Below are positions 12,234 through 25,998 of a stretch of DNA of 64,000 nucleotides, piece after piece. The stretch spans positions 3,224,001 through 3,288,000 of the forward strand of contig JABWDB010000030.1 of the NCBI GenBank assembly GCA_019614645.1. Reading direction: 5' to 3'. The notes beneath the pieces were generated by a model. The model saw only the letters and a list, made by a program, of their open reading frames with translations, ran no database searches and was not told the origin of the DNA. The stretch is from Stratiolaelaps scimitus. Taxonomy: Eukaryota > Arthropoda > Arachnida > Mesostigmata > Laelapidae. The first letter of the stretch is position 1, and the number at the start of each line of letters is the position of its first letter. Position numbers and translations under genes: made by a program.

Positions 12234-13567
12234 GAAAATAATAGTATAGAATACGCCCACCGTTCGGCCTTTGCCTCCCCCACCAGCACGATCACCGTCA
12301 TCCGCCAAAAGAACTTCTCTTCGCTTCAGCAGGTAGAGACAGCGTTCATGTCGAAACTAAACTCGATGCAGCCAATAGATGCAACAGAACTAAAAGGGTA
12401 ATGATATATTTCCATCATGACCACCATCATCTAGAACGGTAATGCTAATAATAATAATAATGATAATAGTAATAACAACAACAACGACAGCAGCAGCAGC
12501 AATATAATAATATGTTTAAAAGCTGGGTGCGCTTCGAAAGTCTGCAAACCCTCTTCGATGTTGGTGTAGGTCAGCCGCCGCATCTTCAGAGTGCGCAGTC
12601 GACAATGAATAAATGAATGGAAAAATGAAAGAAAGAGACCCGGTGTGCCGGAATAAGGCAGCAGTAAAAAGGAAGGCGAATGATGAACATAGATGGATTG
12701 TCGGATATATCATCGTCGCCCGAATAACATGGAACGCCACAAGTAATTTGTGTCTGTTCGAAGCAAAAACATTCGACTTCGATCATTTTGTGTTGATTCA
12801 CCCATCCACCCATTGTATAGAGGCGGAGAGGGAGAGAGCAAGGGGGGAGAGAGAGAGAGTTGTCTAGGGAGGTGGGTATCAAGTCGAACTTCTGGGCGGG
12901 TCATCCTGCATCATTTGAAGTGTATCCATATACAGCATGGCCGTGTACCCGTGTATCCGTGTGACTGAATGAATAAATACCGATTCCGTTTAGTCACTGT
13001 AGTCATATTGTAGTCTTCATATGACTCCAGCATTGCAACCAAGCACCCAATGATCATTATAAAATATATGAGGGTTGTAGTCGATGTTGAAGTGCAAAAG
13101 GAACCTTCTAATGTACCGCTGATCAATAATAATAATAATAAGAGATTATAAACGCGCATTAATTAAATAACATTCGTACGTTAATGTATAATACAAGGCG
13201 AATTAGTAGCGCCCTATGAATTATCTCCTACAATCTCTAATAGAGACACATCAACATAGAAAAAAGGTCACATCGGATGAACTGTTGAAGACAACTGCAA
13301 ACTTCGGCCTCACGTCTTCTCACAGAATGAATGTTTTATTGTAGTGAGTATGAACGACTGAACTCAAACAAAGCCTTCTCAATAGAGATTTGCATATTTA
13401 ATAGTGAAGAGAAGATTATTATAATTAATAAATTCGTGTGAAAAATGCAATAGAAACGAATATCTTGACCCTCGAATGCGACTTTCCGTTGCACACAAGC
13501 TAATTATATAAGTTTTAATAACTATTAATTAAAGTATTCATCATTTATATGTCTTGTTACCTTTCAG

Positions 13568-13731
13568 AGACAGAATCTGAATTGGAAGCGCGGCAGCGGC
13601 GGTGTCGAACAAACTTTAACGCCTGGCAGCTCGAAGAGTTGGAAAAAGCCTTCCAAATATCACACTACCCTGATGTATTTCTTCGCGAAGCTCTGGCACT
13701 CCGGCTTGATCTGTCAGAATCGAGAATACAG
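13568..13731 (+). CDS. unc-4: unc-4/UNCX-like homeobox gene, exon with homeodomain residues 1-46
   Basis: Exon of a homeodomain transcription factor. It begins after a ttacctttcag acceptor and ends at CAG followed by gtatat. The frame reads a short acidic lead (TESELEARQ) and then the homeodomain start RRCRTNFNAWQLEELEKAF, helix 2 and the beginning of helix 3 (SESRIQ). Hallmark positions are present: Arg5, Phe8, Leu16 and Phe20. HYPDVF.REALALRLDL is typical of the UNC-4/UNCX class of paired-like homeodomains. The exon stops after homeodomain residue 46, the classical 46/47 intron site of PRD-class genes. Residue 4 is Cys, where relatives I know have Arg. The first two bases complete a codon from an earlier exon, so this is not the first coding exon; that exon was not found. 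An alternative acceptor two bases downstream would change the incoming phase. The protein should act in the nucleus and, by family, in neurons. Confidence 0.93.
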
Positions 13732-16700
13732 GTATATGTCGAATTAATCACAACAATGCTAAATAGAACAAACTATGAGAAATTTGACAATAATAATCCA
13801 GTAGTACAGCTAATGTCGGACAAGCAGCCCGGCTTTCACTGTTGCCTGTTCACTAAATAAATTACATCAATAATATATGTGTGTTACATTTTATGAAATA
13901 GATTAAATCGATCTGATGACGCACGACACTTGTCTCGAAATGAGCTGTTACAGTTCGAAACGCATCTACAAATACTGTCATTATCGCAAATCAACACCTT
14001 GATAGGACCGTCTTGACGGCGACCATGGCAAATCACTGAACACAGCATTAACTAAAAATAGATACGAATATAAGTAACTCTGTTGTCCGGCAAAATTGAA
14101 AGTGACATTCAAAAACATGAGCATTGAACGTTTAATAAGATTAATAGCTTTAATCTTAATAGAATGATCTACGATCATATTGATAAGGGCTTGAGAAAGA
14201 TGACGGATTTTAACAGTATCCATGAGATCAGCAATGAGGACTCTTCCTCCTCTCATTATGCTACGAGATGGCGCCATTGCGACTGGGAGAGTGGTTTGTT
14301 TGTAATTATAGTTTGTTTCGTGTCTGATGCGATCACCGTCGACGACCAGCAGTAGCCAATACATTCAGGAGGGGGGACAGTCATCTATGGCTGCGGACAC
14401 AGATTCACGGCAGAAACAGCAGCAGCAGCAGCAAGAACAATAAGAACGACAAGCGTGCAGCATCTCAAAAAATGCGTATACATTTGTGTTAGTGACTTCT
14501 CATATCCGACGCTACCGATGCCTATCTTAATGTTATCAGTTGTTTCACTAGACCCGTATCGGTTTACTAACCAACAGCAAGCCCCAGCCACCCAAGCGTC
14601 AGCCGGCACCCCATAAGGGGTCACCAAAAAACACGATACCACTTGAAGGTGTCTACAAAACGTCCGCTCTTGTCTCGCGTTCATCGCGCTACCGATGAAC
14701 TTCGAATCTCGAGATAAAAAGTCACCTAACAAACACAGACACACCCAGGCAGACACAGTGCAACTACAACAAAGAGTTGCTTGGACGGAAAAGAAGTGAT
14801 GATACCAGGTCCCCTCTCGCCTGCCCAGGTCTGTCCGACGGAGTCGTTATGAGAATACAATTGCTTCGGGACTTCAAGCTGACTCAACGAGCAGGCTAAC
14901 TATACTCATTTGGGGTCACTCACGTAGTCGCTTAGACGAGAGACAAATATGGCTTTCACTTCATGATCGCTGGCTGCTGTAGCTACTTTGTACACAGTAC
15001 GAATGTAAAGAGAAGTGTGTACGCAAACAGAGGGTAGTAAAGTGACGCTCAACCATGAGATATTCGATAGACTTGCGTGATGGAAGTATTTCTCTCATCT
15101 AATGAGGCCTTTAACATGATCACATATTTATCTAATTATAAAATGGTTTCGTCACGTAGGATTCGATTTTTGTCGTATAAATTCGATCAAAAGAGACAAT
15201 TTCCCTTGCTACGATGGGATCGAGCTCTTTGGACATGGCGGTGACTGGAGGTTCGAATCGAAGGCACTGTAAGCTATTATTCTGACATATATGTGTTGTA
15301 TATATATATATTATTTTTCTAACTTACCTACAACTAAATTAATGAAACGATCAGGTGAGGATAGAAATAAATCACAATTTATGTTTGCTGATGTTCTTTA
15401 CTCTATATGAGATGCTCTATGTATGTACAGTAAAATGCCTACTCATGAATGAGTCGTTGATCGCTGTGGTTGATCTGCGCAAATGTGTGAGCAGATAAAA
15501 ATACAACGGGTTTTTAGATTCAACAAAGTTACAATTAATCTTCCATCCTAGACTATGTATATTTGTCAATTTGATTGGATTATGCATCAATTGAACTGAA
15601 AGACGAACAACAACAGCAACAACAGCAGCAACAACAACAACTACAACAGCAGCAGTAGCTAAAGTGACATCATTAGAACAAATTCTGCTTTTGTTGGTAT
15701 CGCAGTGAGGAGCACTGTTGTTGTTGTTGTCGCTGTACTCTCCGTCGTTACTGCTGTCGTCGGCCGTTGACGACGATAAAACAAATGCAGCTAATTTCGT
15801 TCGTGGTAGCAATGGTAGCCGTGGTGGCTATGGCTATTGTCGTGGTGGTGGTAGTGGTGGTGAAATGATTAGCGCATGATGACGGATGGGCACCATGATG
15901 ATGCGGGAGCCAGTTATTAGCCCCCACCCTCCCCCTCAAGGACCACGAAATGTCGGGCAACAAATCGGGAAATCCCACAGGAAAACATCAGTAGGGAGAG
16001 TATAGAGTTGGTCGTCTCGATCTCTTTCTTTATCGCTCAGTTGTTGAGAGGCTCAACTGCCTGAATCGCCTTCCGAAGGCCTAGATCGAGTAGAATTCGT
16101 TTCTGCCATCGTCGAGAAACGCATCATAATATGGCCTCTAATTCTGCTGTTCACAGCTCAGTAGCAGAAGCCGATAAGAGCTACAAAAAAAGCATTTGCA
16201 GCTGTCAACGTTCCTCAGACAGGCTCATCGAGTATCCACATTCTACTAGATGTATGCATCTCAATGTTTTGAAATTGATTATTTGGCTTCATGTTATAGG
16301 ATGTTCGTATGCAAGACTACGGTCGGACAACTAATGTACAGTTTAATTTACTAATTGAATATTTATATAAAGTCACGCTTTAGGCGACTCTGCAGCTTTC
16401 ATTTTTATCACCACATATAGAGGGGCACTAACAGGGAGCTGTGTGTGTGTGTCATATCATATTATCTGGTCTAAAATGACAAAACGCATCGCACACATAC
16501 ATGTTAAAAGAATGGAAATGAAAAAACACAGAAATCCACAAGAGGGTGGGTCTCATAAACTTAACCGTCATCCTTCCACTTACGTCTGAGCAGAGATGCA
16601 TGTAGAAGTAGCTTAGTTTGTCCCAAAATAATCATCACCACATCTGCCGACTTTGAGTTCGTCTGTCCTGCACTCAGTTACTCAAGAAGGAACATTTATC

Positions 16701-18963
16701 TTTTCTTGTTAACCGTAAAGACATACTATTACATAGACATCGTATGTACTGGGTTTGCACTCACATTGGAGAACTCACTAGTAAGGTGATGAAACGATCG
16801 ATGCGGGTTGTAATCGTGCGCGCGCCCGCGCAGACAAAAGCAACCGCCCTCTCCTCGGCTCACAAATCACCTGTGTAGCTGATGACCGTGGTGGGTGCCT
16901 TTATTAGCCTTGTTAATTATATCGAATATATCATTGTTCTCAACGGCAGCTCGCATCATCCGGATAGTCGTCCAAATAAATGGACGTTATCTAATGGTAC
17001 TGTATCCGTTCCTCCTCCATCTCCTAGGCCTACGCATGTAAGCGAGCTAAAGCATCCGGGTACTCTTCAACAACTAAACAATTGATTGTGACGCTCTTTA
17101 CTTGACTTTATGTTGCACTAAAAGTGTTACGAAAAAAGTTACATCCACTTGTGCGTTCTATAGTTAATATGTAGATCATTGAGTTAACTGTCACATACAT
17201 AAAGTTTTCATTTTCCCAAGTGAGTGCTTACGGTTCCATTTACTGTGGTGAAGTATCGTGAATAACAATACGAGTTTAATGATTGAATAATTAACGTCTA
17301 TTACTGATTCGTTGTAATAATTTAACTATTTGACTATTATTTGAAATCGGACAAGTTTAGAAAATGAATAATGCCTATGAAGAGAGTGAACTCTTTTTCG
17401 ACAGATGGTACTTCAAATGTCATAAAACTAGATTTTTTTGAGCCTCCTAGTAGAAGAACTCGCCCGGCAAGTGGCAAGAAGTTGTACATTTAATGATGTC
17501 CTTAAAAGTAAAGCAAGTTCTCTTGGTGATGCTGGTCTAAAATGACGATGTTAAGTGCCCCATATGTAATGACATATCCTTGCTGTGGTTTAATGACAAA
17601 GGTGGAGTCGCTTGGTACGCTCTGATTGTCTTTCTGTTGTAGATTTGTAAATTTGAATCACAATTGTTTTTACTCGCAGCTGGCTGGGGTCGAATTAGCG
17701 AGAGGTCACCTGGGAAAATGCTGATATAGCTCTTGCCCGGGCAAGGAGCTTTGATTCGAATTGGCACGAATTGCCTTTTGATGAAGTAATCCTCAATTGC
17801 TCACTTAGTGTTCGCCTTCTTAAACGAGGGTAATCATTATGAGATTGAGTCCGTTGTATATCACAACTTTGACTTGTGAAAAGATGCAGCTTGGAGTATC
17901 CTCTTGCTATCTCTCATTAGTAACATCATCATGTGGATAGCCTGTCGAACAACTGCGAGTACCGTATATATCTTATCATGAAAATCAGTTAAAATAATTA
18001 ATTGAAGATTTATTATAGATAATTTTGACGTCAGTCAGCTTGAGTGTGATCAGGCGCCAAAAAAATATCCGAGCTCAACCGAGTGTTTTTGTTGGAGAGC
18101 GGCAAAACTTGGTTGATATCTTGTAAACACTGTGAGATCGTCCGAAACGATTTCTGTCGATTATCCGAATCACAGTAAAGAAGTTTTGAAACATCCTAAT
18201 GGTTACGCAGTTGACTTTAATGTAAATTTGGAAATAACAAATTTCGCGTCGACTACTTTCGCTTTTATCCAAGTATGGCTGTACGATACAAGGTATTATC
18301 ACTTACGACGCGAACTTTATCAGAAGGTTTCTACCCAGTTTGTGATGACTCAGACCATATTACCGTTTTTGGACACCTCATGCAATTTTAAATATGTCCA
18401 ATAAAGTTGAACATATAAGAAAAGTTGACCTCGCCAGGTCAAAATGAAATACCAAATCAACCATATGTCTTATTGCACACGGCTTGAAATTAGATTTTTT
18501 TTTAATCAAAACCTGCTAAAGATTGGCAAAATCATGGGCTCGAAAGCGAATTTCTCAGATATATGATAAACTTTAGTGGATGTGCTTCTGAAGCAGTTTG
18601 GGTTTACTCAGTAGTTAAGCAATGACCCCATGTGTTTGTAGTGGGGAGGTATATATATATATAACTTTTTAGCTGCTACGTAAGCGAACTTATCAAAATC
18701 AAGCACAAAATTCCCCCTTTTTCCTTCACAATAGAAATTCGGTCAGTTCCGAACAATTGCCTTTTTAATCATCACTAGGTTTGTCCGAAACAATCCCGGG
18801 GCGTCTTTTCTGGTCTCTTCGATGGTTGGACTTCTGCCTGCTTGAAGGTGGGCTTGACCGTCCGTCTGTAAGAAGACATTCGCGCGCCGGGTGTCATGTC
18901 AATCATCCACACTTCGTACCGACGTTCACTACAACTGACCATTTCTTACCCACTCACATACAT

Positions 18964-18966
<3 letters not shown>

Positions 18967-19030
<64 letters not shown>
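18967..19030. repeat. Long (TA)n microsatellite
   Basis: About 32 uninterrupted TA units, among the longest in the window. Likely polymorphic in length between individuals (inference). Confidence 0.95.
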
Positions 19031-19033
<3 letters not shown>

Positions 19034-19841
19034 ATGTAGATACACTTTATGTCTGCTATAACGACGACCACAGCAGTTCCTTCGATGGCCGACCTGTTAC
19101 TCACGCGCTGCTATAATACATCAGTTTCACTGGCGCATCCTCCCTCGTACCGTAATAATAATAATAATAACTGTGCATGCACTTCCATCCGGGGCAAAGC
19201 GGAGAATTGTTTTTGTTTTCTTGTCTCGTCGAACGCTTTCTATGCTATTCTCTTCTAATTATCTCTATCTACTATGTTTCATCATACAATGAAGACAACA
19301 CAGGTGGCGCAAGCGGCAACTACGTTCACCATGTTGACGTTCCATCGTCTCATGTTGAAGACATGTTCATGTCCTTCTCGCCTTCACGCACTCGCTTATT
19401 GGCCGTATGTGTACGATAGCTAGGGGACGTGTCGAAAAGCTGTGCGGTTAACTTTCTTCTGTATTCATCAGTGTTTTGATCCGGGCCCAGCTTCGGCGTT
19501 CGAACGTAACCTCAAACAACAACAACAACAACGACGACAGCACGAACAAAGCAGATCCGTTAAAGCGAATCTTACAGCCACCATCAGGAGGGCAGTGCGC
19601 ATGATGGATACTTATACCCAAACGCCTCTCGACAGTTTGATCTCTCCAAGCAGTTGCTGGTTTACCTGTCTTGCTTTGGCAGCTACAGCCGCGACACAGA
19701 CATTTCATAAATGCAGACCGCTAGAAACAAAAAATAGTGCACAAACCCGAACGTAATCAATCACCCACCCATACGAATACTGGACCTGTTTGGTCAACGT
19801 TGGTCATATTGACACACACATACACACACATATATATATAT

Positions 19842-19878
19842 TGATGACACCGATCATCATTGTATTTGTACGGAAGAT

Positions 19879-19917
<39 letters not shown>

Positions 19918-19952
19918 CATTCGTACAAATACAATGATGATCGTTGTCATCA
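19842..19952. repeat. Long inverted repeat (hairpin) with TA-rich loop
   Basis: The left arm starts TGATGACACCGATCATCATT and continues TGTATTTGTACG. The right arm is its reverse complement, ending at 19952, with about two mismatches in the outer 32 bp. The arms then run into a (TA)n centre, so a single strand could fold into a stem of 45 bp or more. There is no coding capacity. It could be a small foldback MITE with a TA-repeat centre, or a transcribed hairpin, since it lies in an intron. Flanking target duplications are not clear. Confidence 0.85.
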
Positions 19953-22568
19953 CCTCGCTCATGTAAGCTGGCGAGGTCGCAGAAGACTCCCTCGAGTCCT
20001 AAACCATGCCACACTCACACAGAGGCACAATACGAATGCTGATGCTATTTTATTCTGTTTTGGTGCTCTTCTTTGATATTTACTGATTCTATGACTACTT
20101 CCTGAACGCCGATCGCACAATGATGTTTTATCGATACAAACGTAAATCGATTAATAAAGCGATGCATTTCGAGTTTCTTGATGATAAATAGTAGTTGCGC
20201 AAACGCCTCGAGGCGTTCTAGTGCCCTAGTATCTAAGTTATATTCTTTAATTCACTATTAATTAATTTCGTTAACCAATTGACACACTCCTGTAATATTG
20301 CAAGTCCATACGAACCTAAGTGCATCCACCGTTTTTTGAAAGATCAGTTTATCGTTAGTCCTAATTATCGTTTCGTTCAATATCTATTTAGAGAGTCAAA
20401 CCATCGGCGCTATGGGCGGGGAGCTCAGTTTTTGTTCGGTAACAGTTGAGCTTTACGCGATAGTTGTAAGTGAGAGGAGGGGACCGAAAGCCAGAAGTAT
20501 TTTCGAATAGGAGATTTGAGGTAGCGCTGGCTCGCTGTTGATTTTAAGTCGTCGGTAGTCTTAAGTGCTGTAGCAGAGTCACATGTCTCCTCCACGGGCA
20601 GGTATCATTATTGAGAACGCAGATACAGATGTTGGCTACTCATTTCTTTCGGGTACTTAAGGACATTCGTGGGACACCACTGACCGATCCTTGCCTAACG
20701 ACGTGACATATACATGAACAGCGGAAGTCCTCAAGGAGCCCTCAGATATGGGTCCCGCTTCACGTTAGCTGCTGAAGCCATCTTCTTGGCAGAAGCGAGT
20801 TTCTACAACAATAGCCAACAGTGAACGAAGACGCGACAAAAATGATGGTCAGGTCTTTCGAGATAAACACCACCACCACCACCATCAGTAAGTAGAGTAG
20901 GTGTTCAGAGGTAACTGTTTCCTTTATGTCGTAAATCTACATGTAGTACCTCTTATGAGTTTGGGTTCTTGTTTAGGGTCAACCTTAATCATGGCGGTTG
21001 GGTGCTATTGCTCCCATTATTATTGATTATGGAGATAGATAGGTCACCTGGTTTCGGAAGCTTTCTACAAATAAGGTTCTCCAATATCTTAGCTAATCCC
21101 TGGTGTGGAAAAGCCGTCAACCTAGGTGTCTGATACCAACCTCGGATCTAGTGGTCCTATATTTGAACACCAAGCGATAGGCAATCAAGCCTCGAAAGAA
21201 AAAAAATGAGAAGGCGAAGAAGAAGAAGAAAGCTAAATACTAAGAGGGAGACGGCACAACGATTTAGTTTAGTGATGGCTTCGGAATCGTGGAGGCAGGA
21301 CAATCATCATCAGGTGATGATGGTGGTAGACATTGCTGTTGTTGTTATTGTGGTGTCTAATGCTCGTTGTGCCGACTCAAGCATTTTTCCCTCTTCATCG
21401 CATTGCTCCGATCGTCATCTTCATGATGTTGTTGCGTTGTTGTTGTTTATGTGTCGATGATGGCCATGATGGTGGTGATGATTTTCGTAATTTGGTGATG
21501 GCGATGCTGATGGCAGCGATGAAGGGAATGACGGACGCATGGTTGGCTTTATTTATTGTATCAAATCGTCAGCCACTTAGTGAGGCATCCGCAAGTCGTT
21601 TCGCCGGTGACCACCCGACCAACAAAAACACACACACACGCACATAGACACAAGCACAATAGATCAACGGACATCTCGGTCGATTCCACTCAATTGTCAC
21701 AGGGACCACTTCTTCGGTTACTTCTTCTACCTTCTTCCCTCTCTCTCCATCTTGAAGAGTAAAGCAACGTCATGATGCGGCTCATCGACGCACGTCTATT
21801 CGTATTTCTTCCCTCAGCTGGTTTATCGTTTGTTCACTAGAAGCCTTCTTCTCAGCTTAGGATAGGGTGGCGTGGTATCATAGGGGTATGGATGGACATA
21901 CGGCAACAGGACAGCGAGAGCACACGGACGACGATGACTTGAGTGGTGGGTAATCATTCGACTACGACGACGTCAAAGATGACGCCAGTCAGGGAGGGTT
22001 TCGATTAGGACGGCGAAATGGTCAACAACAACACCGCCGTCGTCGCCACCGCAGCTACTGGATCCTGTGGGCGAAACCACAGGACGAAGAGCCGAAAAGA
22101 CAAGCAGCAGGCCGAGAGATGTTGTTCACAACGAGGACGCCAACGATGACTATGAAGGAAAGTAGGAAGAGAACAAAAGTCGAGGTGAAAACGATACAGT
22201 CATCACTCGAAGGACAGAGAGAGAGAGAGCGAACAAAGAAGCATTCGTAGCGGAACCCCTCAAACAACAACAACACGTTCTTTCTCTCTCGTTTGCTCAC
22301 ACTGTTGCTTACCGTTCATCTCTCTGGTCTGGTCAATAAACCAAGTAAGAGCAAGAGGAAGGCGACCGTGACACCTAAACGAGACTTAAGCACGGCGAGC
22401 GATGACACCAATAACAGCTCCGCCAGTCAACCAAAGGGCCAAACAGACGGGACTCACCTATGCCATCGAGGGATGCGGACCTTTTTTTGATCGTCGTGGT
22501 AGTGGTGGTGGTGATGCGACTTAGCGCGGACAGGTGGCACTCGAGACGGCTTGTGCTAACGAAACTTC

Positions 22569-22600
<32 letters not shown>

Positions 22601-25600
22601 ATGCTGCTGGTACTCTGAGAAGGACGGAAAAGACGAAAAAAAAAAGGAAAAGACAGTTGATATCCCACACAGGAACTAAACCTTACGAAATAATTTGCTT
22701 TGGCGTGTATCTAGTACACATGTGTATGTACCTAGCACAACCACATCCGATAGAGAGAGAAAAAAGGGGAGAACAAGTATAACGAGTTTGACAAGGTATA
22801 TATTAATATTTATAATAACAATAACAAGATATATGAGAATTTGTTTGAACTCAACAAATCAACAACCGAGTGAGACGTTGGGTGCTTCACCCATTACTGT
22901 CCAACAACAATCAGCGGTGTTGTTGAACCACCATTGAGTATTTCAACGTTTTAAGGTAACTAACTGAGAGGGGTATTAGATATATTTATAATTTGGCTTT
23001 TACTGTGAACCCTTCTCACGTTAGTGAATGCTACAAAATGCTACGAAAGTGCCGATTCGAATTATTACCGGTTAGTTGCCGCAAAAGTCAATCGAAACTA
23101 AAAAAGCCCCGCTCTGTTACTAACTAAAGAGAAATAAATTCAGGATATCAAGTGCCATTGACATAACGTTAACAAATAGCAAAATTCGATATATGGCGTT
23201 GGTATCATTTAGTATTCTACACGGTCATTGGTTGCAATGACATGCTTACTCGGGTGTGAAGAACTATTCAAGAAAAAGTGCCCGCTCTTCAATTCTCAGT
23301 TGTACCCTATTGCAAGTTTGCTCGATAAGACGAGACCCATTACTTGACGCTCTTACTGATATGTACAATAAGACGTCCTAGGTTAATTTGAAACAGTTTC
23401 GTTCGAGGGCCACCAGAAATCAGAGCAGCTTCATCTTGCTTCGACCCGCAGGCAAACTCAATAAAATTCGTTTAAATCTGTTTATAGCGGTGCTAAATGG
23501 TTGCACTTCGCCATCAGCGGAAGGGATCCAGGGTTTGACTCCTCGGCCGCGCGCGTCCACCGTTTCCGAGTTAGTATCCCCAAAATATGATCATATATTC
23601 ATTTCAAAACAAATATCGTTTTTTAAATCACCACGTAGAAACCTCAAGGTCCTTTTTCGCCTATTTCTGCAGAGCAAGATGCAAATTTCTGTGGTCCACG
23701 GCGATCATCTGTTCGGTGACACCTTAATAATACGCGGGAAATTGAGCCGTTAAAAGCTCGCTGATAGGCAAATATTTGCACAGCTCACTGTTTATCTAGT
23801 GGGGGAGTCTGTTGGCGTATTGTGCTATACATCGTGGAGAGTTATACTAAGAGCGAGCTCGACGAACACCCCAGCTCACATTCGGAGGGTGCAGAGCCCG
23901 CTCTGAGTTAGGCGCGGGGGAAGCGCGGTAGCTAGCTTGCTGGCTGGGTGCGAAATCTTGGTCTCCCCAATATCAACAAGCATTGGCGGTGACCGCGAAG
24001 AAGCCACGAAGCCATGCTGAAGGCCCATAGCTAAATTACCCCACCCGCCACCCCTCATGCACACACCATCACGACCACCTCCGCCTCGTCTCCTCTCTCT
24101 CTCCTCTCGCTCTCGTTTATTCTGCGCAACATGGATAATAAATATAAGGATTCAAAACATGTAATGTTATGGACTATAATGTCGACCTTTGTTTCTCTCG
24201 AAAATGGTTGTGGTTAAACAAAAAATTAGCACAAATCTATCGTTAACCGGCTCATAGGTTACCATAGAAGAACTGCACGTAGGCAATTCGGCCAACAAGC
24301 TAAAAAGCTAATTAGAGCTATTAATTTTGCTCATAAAGCTATTAATTTTGAACTCGGATTTGGCTAACGATTTTACCAACACCGCGTTAACTGGATCCCT
24401 GCCTCAGCTAGTCCCAGATCCTTTCTTTAATTTAACTCCTTCTATTTCCGGGGTCATCTCCTCTTATTATTATGTTATGTTATTCTGTTCCACTGTTTGC
24501 TGTAGTCAGCGGAAAAAAACCTTCATTTTCTGCACGATATTTAACGCTGCATTATTAATTAGCCGCGACGCTGCAATTTCTTCCTTCTTTCTCTTTAGCA
24601 AGAGTTTGCGTTCCGATTCTTCTCATATTTCGTTCATCCGAAATTTTCTCTTAATCTGATCTATATTTTTTCATGTATAAAGCCTATCTAGTTATCGACC
24701 GTACATATTATCTGTTTATCAACATAGGTTCGATTTTCGATTAATTTAGACTGCATTTAGCTTTATTTGCAAGTTCTTTTAAGTGAACTTTCGGTTTCCG
24801 TGTGTTGATTTCGTGTGAAAGATTATCATCTTGTAACATTTCGTCTGTGCCGGTTCGATTTCATTGCTATGGAGTGAAGGTTGACTAGCAGAAAATGCGG
24901 CAGAAATCTTCATCTTTTTTAGAAACCTCGTATCGTTGGTTAATGTTTGCGCTGTGACGGTGGCGGCGTTTGCCGATACAGGTGTGGTGGTTTCGTTCGT
25001 TTGACGGTTGAGGGGCAGAGGGGCGGTGATCAATTTTATTAACGCTTTTGTTTTGATTGAATTTGCGAACGAAAGGACCTGCCCAAAAAAAAGAAACAAG
25101 AAATGAATGGGTAGCTTGTGTTGCTGAAACGAAGTCAATAGGTGAGATCGAGGGTTGGGGAAAGTGTCTGTGTGGAAGAGAGAGAGAGAGAAAGGTTGGC
25201 CGTTTTCGAAGATTAGAGCAGAGCAGAATGCGCCGCATAGCGTAGATATGTATCATATAATAATAATAATAGATAGGATAGCATAGGATAGAGTACTATA
25301 CGACAAAGTGAACGGGATACCGACTGAGATCGACCATTGAAAGGTGGAGCGAATATTTATCTCGCGATCACTAACGTCCGCTCATTCGGATGTTCATCAT
25401 TCTAACTAAGCGCAATTATCTAGGATCGGACTGGGACAAGCGAGTATATAAAACAATGAATTATAATAGAATAAACAATGTCCTCATATAAAGAAACTGG
25501 CCATGTTTGTTTTTTTTTTACCATTTTTACCACAAGTCGGGGTTTGCCTTAAAAGTTGTGCGTGCAAAGAGAAAAGACAAGGTTTGTTATTAGCAACAAT

Positions 25601-25975
25601 TAAACGATTCTTTCATGGAAACTATCGAGTATAACTGAACAATTACAGAAGCACAGCATACAGGCTTCACGGATAGTTTAAACTTAAGCTCGTAAGCTTC
25701 ACTTAAGTGGAAACGGATTTATACACAGTTCGCAGTGTGAATTTAAGCGAGCTCTTGATCTCTTCAACATCCGAACCCCAGGAGATTTAATCGATCATAT
25801 ATAGAGCAGTGGTTAAAAGGATGGTGGAGCTATTTTGAACTGTTCGATAACAACGGCGGTCCAATCCCAAAGTATATAAATATTTGCTTCGATCAAAGTT
25901 CGCATTGTGCTACGGAAGTTTACCCCTTCCGCTTGCCCCACTAACAACTACTGAAGACTTTTCGTACCGCTCAAT

Positions 25976-25998
25976 ATCTATCTATCTATCTATCTATC
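25976..25998. repeat. (CTAT)n tetranucleotide repeat
   Basis: About six consecutive TATC units, directly visible, in the intron. Confidence 0.85.

Larger units (their letters stand above)
7841..13567. other. Non-coding DNA upstream of the homeobox exon
   Basis: Open frames here are short and mostly repeat-driven (CAG runs near 8648 and 8922, TA at 9471-9500, GA-rich near 12830-12860). A less AT-rich patch at about 10480-11020 contains a G run and CAG clusters, and could be a 5' exon or promoter region. It is discussed in the findings but is not claimed as a gene. Nothing else is recognisable. Confidence 0.4.
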
